From Candidatus Aminicenantota bacterium (GTDB lineage: Bacteria; Acidobacteriota; Aminicenantia; UBA2199), in NCBI GenBank assembly GCA_030671465.1, contig DAOVIP010000050.1:1-8962 (forward strand): a DNA stretch of 8,962 bases. The letters are read 5' to 3'. Every line of letters starts with the position of its first letter. Positions within the stretch are counted from its first letter, which is position 1. Under the pieces are notes generated by a model. The model had not been told where the DNA came from, ran no database searches, and saw only the letters and a program-made list of their open reading frames with translations. Position numbers and translations under genes: made by a program. This document shows positions 4,118 through 8,962 of this stretch, piece by piece.

Positions 4118-6394
4118 TCAGGTTTTTATGTTGATGAAAAAGTAGAATGAAACGGCCCCGAATAGAAACATAGGCGCGAAGGCGGATAAAAAGGGCGGCA
4201 GGATTCCGCTGGAACCCAGGGCACTGAATATCCCGATGGCACCCCAGAAAATCATGGAAACCCCCACCGCGATTCCGATGCCATACAGGGTTCCCTTGTT
4301 ACCCATCAAAAATGAGAAGGGAATGGCAATGAACACCATGATCAAACTGGCAAAGGGGAAGGCAACTTTGTAGTAGAGTTTGGCCCTGAATTTGGTGGGA
4401 TCCGATTTGTTCTTTTCCAAATATTGAATATAATTATTCAATTCGGCAATATTCATAAATTCAGAATACGATATTTTTTTGGTGAATATAGACCGGCCCT
4501 CTTTAACATATATTTGCTTTTGATCGAATTCCTTGAAATCATGCGGAGTATTTTGCTCAAATGTCCGCTCAAAACCATCTCTGAGAATCAGCTGATTTGA
4601 TCCCGACCAGGCTGCAGTTTTGGCCACAATTCTTCTGGAAATTTCAAATTTCTCATTAAAACTAATGACAGTAAATTTCACAAATCGATTGGTTCTCCGG
4701 TTATAAAATTGATAGTGGAACAATTCATTTTGACCGGCTATGATCCAGTTTTTTCTCAATTCAATATCGGTTTTCCGGCTTATATTCCGAATGATATTCA
4801 AGGTTTCCATGGCATTTTTATTGTATTGTGGAGTCAGATTTTCCTGAATAAAAAAGGCCAGCAGCGAAACCACCAGTCCGAAAAAAAATGCCGGCAAGGT
4901 CAATCGATGCAGACCGATTCCACTGACCTGAACCGCAATGATTTCATTATTCTTACTCATCAATGAAAAGGTTAACAGAACCGCGGTTAAAATGGAGACC
5001 GGGAAGATAAAGCTAATAAATTCAGGGATATTGTAAAACACATAGTTGAGTAAAAAATAAAATCCCACCTTATTTTTGATGACCTCATCAATAAGATCGA
5101 CAATGGTCAAAATGGAAAAAATGAACATTAGAGAGAGAAAAATCATGGTAAAAACCAGAGTCAGCCGTTTGAGGACATAAATATCCAGAATTTTAAACAG
5201 TTTGAACTTTGCCTTTTTTACTTTTAAAACAAAGAGAACTTTCACCCTTTTTAAAGCCGCTTTTTCTTTAAACCGGTTAAAAAAGGAAAGTATGCCATCC
5301 CAGTCGATGGATTTTTCTTTTGAAGTAAAAAAGTACAGAACAATTCCCATCAAAATCAGGAACATATTGGGGAACCATATGCCCGCAAACGGCGAAATGA
5401 TCTTCTTCAGAATCATGTTTCTGGCCGTGGTAATAATGGTGTAATAGAGAAAAATGATACCCAGCGAAATAATGAAACCGCTGATTTTCCCTCCTTTTTT
5501 TGTTGAAATACCCAGAGATAAAGCCAGGAATCCAAAGGCCAGGCACGTAAACGGCAGGGCAAATTTATTATGAAATTCAATTTGAAGACTCAAATCATCG
5601 GGTTCATGTTTCAGGGTTTCCAGGAGATGGGGAAGGGTTTGCTGGGTGCTCCTGCGGGTCTGCTTGATATTAATCAACTCAGGAATATATTCTCTAAGGA
5701 ATTTAAAACTCTGGGAATAGCTCTGTTTGGGTTCCTTTTTTTTAAATCCCTGAATGACCGCATCACTGAGGGCAATATGGCTCTCTCTTGTTCCATATTT
5801 TTGAATGAATTTCCCCCTCTTGGCTATGATCATCTTGTCATCATTGGCCTGCTTCATTGAATAGAGGAATATGCCTTTCCATTCTCCGCTTGGATTGTCA
5901 ATTTCATTGAAATAAAGCACATAAAACGGAAAACCTGTATAAAACGTTTTCGGTTTTATATTGGAAACCGCCTTGGACAGAACCACCTGGGTGTATAGCC
6001 GGGAAAACCGGTAGTTACTCTCCGGGGCCACATACATGATCAACCAGGAAGAGAACAACCAGGTCAGTACAGTAAAAATCAAAACCGGTTTATAAATCCG
6101 CAGATTGTTTACCCCCATGGTCCGGTAAGCCACAATCTCATAGTCAGTGCTCATCCGACTCAAACCGGCCAATACCCCCATTAAAGTTGCCATGGGTATG
6201 GTAAAAGACAGAAAATCGGGCAGAAGATACAGCAATATCTTCAAGATGGTCCAGGTGGAAGCACTCCTGGAAATCAGCACATTGGATAAAACCAGAATCT
6301 GGTTAATGAGCAGTGTGAAAGTGTACACCAGAAGCCCGATACTGAAGGGCGAAATGATTTCCTTCAGCACATACCGATCAAAAGCCTTGAGCAT
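4118..6394 (-). CDS. lptFG: Fused LptF-LptG LPS-export ABC transporter permease
   Basis: A 758-residue protein made of two consecutive YjgP/YjgQ permease modules. Each has six membrane helices and a large periplasmic domain between the third and fourth. Module 1: helices near 14-34, 54-76, 101-122, 277-297, 303-326 and 338-356, periplasmic part about 123-270. A basic cytoplasmic linker covers 357-403. Module 2: helices near 407-433, 450-478, 497-516, 675-697, 702-724 and 735-755, periplasmic part about 517-670. Both modules open alike (DRYVLKEIISPF and DIYVLKRLTLVF) and keep the cytoplasmic loop that contacts the ATPase (MSTDYEIVAYRTMGV and MSKNNEIIAVQVSGI). In E. coli, LptF and LptG are separate and work with the LptB ATPase and LptC to lift LPS from the inner membrane. 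Here one chain would supply the whole permease. No lptA, lptB or lptC is in the window. A separate-gene arrangement is excluded by the open frame. Confidence 0.92.
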   Translation of the reverse strand: MLKAFDRYVLKEIISPFSIGLLVYTFTLLINQILVLSNVLISRSASTWTILKILLYLLPDFLSFTIPMATLMGVLAGLSRMSTDYEIVAYRTMGVNNLRIYKPVLIFTVLTWLFSSWLIMYVAPESNYRFSRLYTQVVLSKAVSNIKPKTFYTGFPFYVLYFNEIDNPSGEWKGIFLYSMKQANDDKMIIAKRGKFIQKYGTRESHIALSDAVIQGFKKKEPKQSYSQSFKFLREYIPELINIKQTRRSTQQTLPHLLETLKHEPDDLSLQIEFHNKFALPFTCLAFGFLALSLGISTKKGGKISGFIISLGIIFLYYTIITTARNMILKKIISPFAGIWFPNMFLILMGIVLYFFTSKEKSIDWDGILSFFNRFKEKAALKRVKVLFVLKVKKAKFKLFKILDIYVLKRLTLVFTMIFLSLMFIFSILTIVDLIDEVIKNKVGFYFLLNYVFYNIPEFISFIFPVSILTAVLLTFSLMSKNNEIIAVQVSGIGLHRLTLPAFFFGLVVSLLAFFIQENLTPQYNKNAMETLNIIRNISRKTDIELRKNWIIAGQNELFHYQFYNRRTNRFVKFTVISFNEKFEISRRIVAKTAAWSGSNQLILRDGFERTFEQNTPHDFKEFDQKQIYVKEGRSIFTKKISYSEFMNIAELNNYIQYLEKNKSDPTKFRAKLYYKVAFPFASLIMVFIAIPFSFLMGNKGTLYGIGIAVGVSMIFWGAIGIFSALGSSGILPPFLSAFAPMFLFGAVSFYFFINIKT

Positions 6395-6400
6395 TTTCCA

Positions 6401-6429
6401 ATCATATCATATTCACAATAACAAGCCAA
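6401..6429 (-). promoter_or_regulatory. Candidate promoter of lptFG, giving a leaderless message
   Basis: On the minus strand: TTGGCT (6424-6429), 17 bases, TATGAT (6401-6406). The -10 box ends 6 bases before the ATG, so the predicted transcription start falls on the start codon. No usable Shine-Dalgarno is present; the nearby GGA is too close to the ATG. Confidence 0.4.
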
Positions 6430-6452
6430 TATTCGATGCTTTTGAGATATTA

Positions 6453-6481
6453 TTGTGTTCGGCTGTTTTAAAAGTTATAAT
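6453..6481 (+). promoter_or_regulatory. Candidate promoter of the amidotransferase gene
   Basis: TTGTGT (6453-6458), 17 bases, then a perfect TATAAT (6476-6481). The predicted start is near 6488, just ahead of the GGAG ribosome site (6489-6492). It faces away from the lptFG promoter in the 103-base gap between the two genes. Confidence 0.5.
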
Positions 6482-6497
6482 AAAAAGCGGAGAAAAA

Positions 6498-7634
6498 ATG
6501 AAACCACTGAAATCTATTCTGTTTTGGTTATGGTTAAGCCTAATTTTAAATTTCCAACCGTCAATGGCCGGGGAAAATGAAGCGGTGATCGTCATGTGTG
6601 GACCCAGCATCAAGCAGATAAAAAATATCAACCAGTTGTATGAGAAAAATTTACTCCATCTCAAAAATATCAAACTGATTTGTGTTTATCACCAGAATGA
6701 ATTGATTTACCACAAGCCCTCATTCGAAGAAGAGATCATCACCAATTACCAGCCAGCAATTGAATACATAAGGGAAAGGGATATGGACTGGGTCAGTTTT
6801 GAAGTGATAAAAGGTATAGTTGAGATTGAAAACCTCTTCAAAAATAATATCTGGACACTTCAATTCAAAAGAATTTACGATCAGAGCCAGGGTATTATTT
6901 TTACCGGTGGTTACGATCTTCCACCATCCATATACGGTGAGGAAAACAATCTTCTCACCTCGGCTGCCACCCCTATTCGATCACTCTATGAGTGTTCATT
7001 TCTATTCCATCTTTTGGGGGGCAGTCAGAATTCTGATTTCACTGCTTGGCTCGAATCCAGAAAAAGTTACGTTATACTGGGTATATGTCTGGGTGCCCAA
7101 ACCTTGAATGTATCCACAGGAGGGACCCTGTTCCAGGATATTCCATCCCAGATTTATCATTTGAATACCATCGAACAAGTATTAAAACTCTCTCCGGATA
7201 AAATCCATAGTTCCATTTATATTAAAAAGCTTCATCCCTTTGAAAAAAATCTGGCCCCGGCATTTCATCAAATAAAATTCAAGAACCACAGTCTGTGGAC
7301 CCAAAAAATGGGTCTGCGCAAATCAGATCGCCCTTTTGTCTTATCCTCGCATCATCAGTCCATCAAAAATCTGGGGAAAGATCTTGTAGTGACCGCCACT
7401 TCATGGGATGGAAAAGTTATAGAAGCCGTCGCTCATTCCAGATACAAAAATGTCCTGGGAGTTCAGTTTCATCCGGAATATTTTCCCCTTTACCAAAAAG
7501 GATCACGCTTTAAAACATCTCCCCGTCAAAAACCCAATTTGAATTTACGTTCATTCTTATTTAACCACCCACCTTCAATGAAATTTCATCAAAGCTTATG
7601 GAAATGGTTTTCTGAAGCCCTTTTGGGCATATGA
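6498..7634 (+). CDS. Exported class I glutamine amidotransferase / gamma-glutamyl hydrolase-like protein (peptidase C26, PuuD-like)
   Basis: A 378-residue protein. Residues 1-24 look like a signal peptide: MKPLKSILFWLWLSLILNF, then QPSMA with cleavage before GENE. The mature part carries class I amidotransferase motifs in the PuuD/gamma-glutamyl hydrolase arrangement. These are an oxyanion-region strand IIFTGGYDLPPSIYGEE (133-149), the nucleophile elbow ILGICLGAQTLN with Cys197, a GGTLFQDIP stretch after it, SSHHQSIKNLG (283-293) and the catalytic pair in GVQFHPEYF (His325, Glu327). All three catalytic residues are present, so it should be active. The family hydrolyses gamma-glutamyl bonds; the substrate here is unknown. 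The frame is open from 6147, but the ATG at 6498 has GGAG 5 bases upstream, a promoter ahead of it and the signal peptide. The export signal is unusual for PuuD homologues, which are normally cytoplasmic. Confidence 0.88.
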   Translation: MKPLKSILFWLWLSLILNFQPSMAGENEAVIVMCGPSIKQIKNINQLYEKNLLHLKNIKLICVYHQNELIYHKPSFEEEIITNYQPAIEYIRERDMDWVSFEVIKGIVEIENLFKNNIWTLQFKRIYDQSQGIIFTGGYDLPPSIYGEENNLLTSAATPIRSLYECSFLFHLLGGSQNSDFTAWLESRKSYVILGICLGAQTLNVSTGGTLFQDIPSQIYHLNTIEQVLKLSPDKIHSSIYIKKLHPFEKNLAPAFHQIKFKNHSLWTQKMGLRKSDRPFVLSSHHQSIKNLGKDLVVTATSWDGKVIEAVAHSRYKNVLGVQFHPEYFPLYQKGSRFKTSPRQKPNLNLRSFLFNHPPSMKFHQSLWKWFSEALLGI

Positions 7635-7639
7635 TATAT

Positions 7640-7668
7640 TTGCTTTTTGGTGCAAAATTTTTTATAAT
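7640..7668 (+). promoter_or_regulatory. Candidate promoter of nusA-infB
   Basis: TTGCTT (7640-7645), 17 bases, perfect TATAAT (7663-7668). The predicted start near 7675 leaves a leader of about 21 bases that contains the ribosome site TGAGGA (7684-7689). It lies entirely in the 61-base gap after the amidotransferase stop, so nusA need not depend on read-through. Confidence 0.5.
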
Positions 7669-7695
7669 GGCATGTTAAACAAATGAGGATTATAA

Positions 7696-8757
7696 ATGGC
7701 AGAAGATTTGTTGAAGAGTATCAAACAAATGAGCAAAGAACGCGGAATTTCCCCCGATATTTTCTATACTGCCATTGAAGAAGCCCTCCTCACCGTTTCC
7801 CAAAAATACTTTGAAGAAGGTACAGATGTCCAGGTGGAAATTGACAAGGAAAAAGGGCAGATTCAGGTCTTCACCACCAAAATAATCGTAAGAAATGTAA
7901 AAGACCCTGTCTCTGAAATAGACTGGAAAGAAGCGCTGAAACTCAATCCAGAAGTCAGAGAGGGTGATGAAATCAAAATATTCCTTCCCGGTGAAACCCT
8001 GGGAAGAATAGCCGCGCAGTCAGCAAAACATATCATCATGAACAAGGTACTACAGGCAGAACAACAGAGAATCTATGAAAAGTACTTTCCCCTCACCGGA
8101 ACCCTGCTTTCCGGTGAGATTCGGCGAAAGGAGAAAGACAATCTGATTGTGGGACTGGAAATTGGCGAAGCCATTCTCCCCCCCAAGGAATTATCTCCCA
8201 AAGATGCTTTTAATAGAGGCGAGATCATCAAATTTTTAATAAAAAGGGTTTTTTCTGAGGGTAACGGGCCATTAATACTGGGATCAAGATATATGAATGA
8301 TTTTGTTTTAGAACTCATCAAAAAGGAAGTACCGGAGGTTTCTGAAGGCATTGTGAAGATATTTTCAATTTCTCGGGAACCCGGAACCAAAACCAAGGTA
8401 GCGGTTTATTCCACCGATAAAAGTGTTGACCCGGTCGGTGCCATTGTGGGAATGAGTGGCAACCGGGTTCTGTCTGTTAGCAAAGAACTCCAAGGAGAAC
8501 GAATAGATGTAATTGCCTGGAGTAATTCCCCCGAACGATTCATTGCCTCAGCCTTAACACCTGCAGAAGTGTTGAAGGTAATTATCACTGATCAAGAAAA
8601 CTGCAAGGCCGAAGTAGCCGTATCCGCCGAATCACTGTCCTCGGCTATCGGGAAAAAGGGCATCAATATCAAACTGGCCTCAAAATTGACCCAGTGGAAT
8701 ATTCAACTTACCAATGAAATGGAAAACAAAACTGAAACGAATCAAAAAAAATTGTAG
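7696..8757 (+). CDS. nusA: Transcription termination/antitermination factor NusA
   Basis: A 353-residue NusA of the short type. The N-terminal RNA-polymerase-binding domain covers about residues 1-130 (AEDLLKSIKQMSKERGISPD at the start, TLGRIAAQSAKHIIMNKVLQ at its end). An S1 domain spans about 133-197 (GTLLSGEIRRKEKDNLIVGL onward). KH1 spans about 200-275 with DPVGAIVGMSGNRVLSVSKE and KH2 about 280-345 with SAIGKKGINIKLASKL. The C-terminal acidic repeats of E. coli NusA (495 residues) are missing, as in Bacillus-type proteins. The KH loops read GMSG and GKKG; I recall GMRG and G[KR]GG as more usual. It binds elongating RNA polymerase and nascent RNA to modulate pausing, termination and rRNA antitermination. 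infB follows after 11 bases, the conserved order, but rimP, which commonly precedes nusA, is not directly upstream. Confidence 0.95.
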   Translation: MAEDLLKSIKQMSKERGISPDIFYTAIEEALLTVSQKYFEEGTDVQVEIDKEKGQIQVFTTKIIVRNVKDPVSEIDWKEALKLNPEVREGDEIKIFLPGETLGRIAAQSAKHIIMNKVLQAEQQRIYEKYFPLTGTLLSGEIRRKEKDNLIVGLEIGEAILPPKELSPKDAFNRGEIIKFLIKRVFSEGNGPLILGSRYMNDFVLELIKKEVPEVSEGIVKIFSISREPGTKTKVAVYSTDKSVDPVGAIVGMSGNRVLSVSKELQGERIDVIAWSNSPERFIASALTPAEVLKVIITDQENCKAEVAVSAESLSSAIGKKGINIKLASKLTQWNIQLTNEMENKTETNQKKL

Positions 8758-8768
8758 GAGGAAGCTCA

Positions 8769-8962
8769 ATGCAAACCATAAAATTACACGAAGCGACCAA
8801 GCAGTTTGAAATTTCAAATAAATTGGCCATGTTTTATCTGAAAAAGAAAAAGGTACCGGTTAAATCCCATTCCTCGGTTATATCCATGGAACAACTGGAA
8901 CTGTTACGCGAATTTTCCTCCAATCAGGATAATTACACCAAACTCATTAATGAATTTAAGAA
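8769..8962 (+). CDS. infB: Translation initiation factor IF-2, N-terminal part (partial at window end)
   Basis: An open frame of 64 codons runs to the window edge, beginning MQTIKLHEATKQFEISNKLA. It matches the IF2_N fold at the start of bacterial IF-2: a short strand, a helix-turn-helix-like pair (KLHEATKQFEISNKLAMFYL) and a lysine-rich turn KKKKVPVKSHSSVISMEQL, where the family typically has 'KG-x-x-V-K-S-H-x-S'. The GTPase domain lies outside the window. A strong ribosome site, AGGAGGAAG (8756-8764), overlaps the nusA stop codon and sits 4 bases from the ATG, so the gene is co-transcribed with nusA and probably translationally linked to it. IF-2 brings initiator tRNA to the ribosome. The assignment rests on this short N-terminus plus the nusA-infB gene order. 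Confidence 0.88.
   Translation, partial: MQTIKLHEATKQFEISNKLAMFYLKKKKVPVKSHSSVISMEQLELLREFSSNQDNYTKLINEFK

Noticed and set aside
4100..4140. Bidirectional terminator between the convergent STAS and lptFG genes
   Set aside because: Only short imperfect complementarities are visible around the 11-base gap; no convincing stem with a T run was found.
6147..6497. N-terminal extension of the amidotransferase frame into lptFG
   Set aside because: It would overlap the beginning of lptFG antisense by about 250 bases and would bury the signal peptide. The ATG at 6498 has its own ribosome site and promoter.
7863..8588. Minus-strand frames of 60-107 codons inside nusA
   Set aside because: They are antisense to a well-conserved gene, have no recognisable product and no start signals.

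Overview
The window looks like a chromosomal segment from a diderm (Gram-negative-type) bacterium of moderately low GC content. It carries an LPS-export permease (LptF/LptG type), proteins with signal peptides, and a nusA-infB housekeeping pair. LptF and LptG are fused into one 758-residue polypeptide, which I associate with Acidobacteriota/Aminicenantota-like lineages. That placement is a weak inference; no rRNA or other decisive marker is present.

Left part (1-3174, all minus strand): an ECF-type sigma factor gene (2611-3174) is followed by a gene for a 779-residue membrane-anchored repeat protein (214-2553). A strong hairpin (159-199) comes next, then the beginning of a gene for an exported protein (1-136), apparently starting at an ATT codon. 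The repeat protein is the most unusual item. From residue 105 to residue 776 it consists of 73 tandem units of 9 residues (consensus roughly [LFM]-R-K-A-[LMIF]-x-x-[DE]-x). Five regularly spaced triplets of 10-residue units interrupt the array, with no gaps. It has a short basic cytoplasmic head and one membrane helix, so the array should lie outside the cytoplasmic membrane.

Middle (3175-4106): a divergent promoter region separates the sigma gene from a two-gene plus-strand operon. That operon encodes an RsbW/SpoIIAB-like anti-sigma kinase and an RsbV/SpoIIAA-like STAS antagonist. A sigma factor, a partner-switching pair and a giant envelope repeat protein side by side suggest, but do not prove, one regulated envelope-response locus.

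Right part (4118-8962): the fused lptFG gene (minus strand) converges on the STAS gene. Divergent from lptFG is a gene for an exported class I glutamine amidotransferase / gamma-glutamyl hydrolase-like protein (6498-7634). After it come nusA (short form, 353 residues) and the start of infB. The usual rimP gene is not directly upstream of nusA. Several sigma70-like promoters can be read by eye, and two genes (lptFG and the anti-sigma kinase) appear to have leaderless or nearly leaderless transcripts. No tRNA, rRNA, CRISPR array or insertion sequence was seen, and no gene-free stretch exceeds 300 bases.
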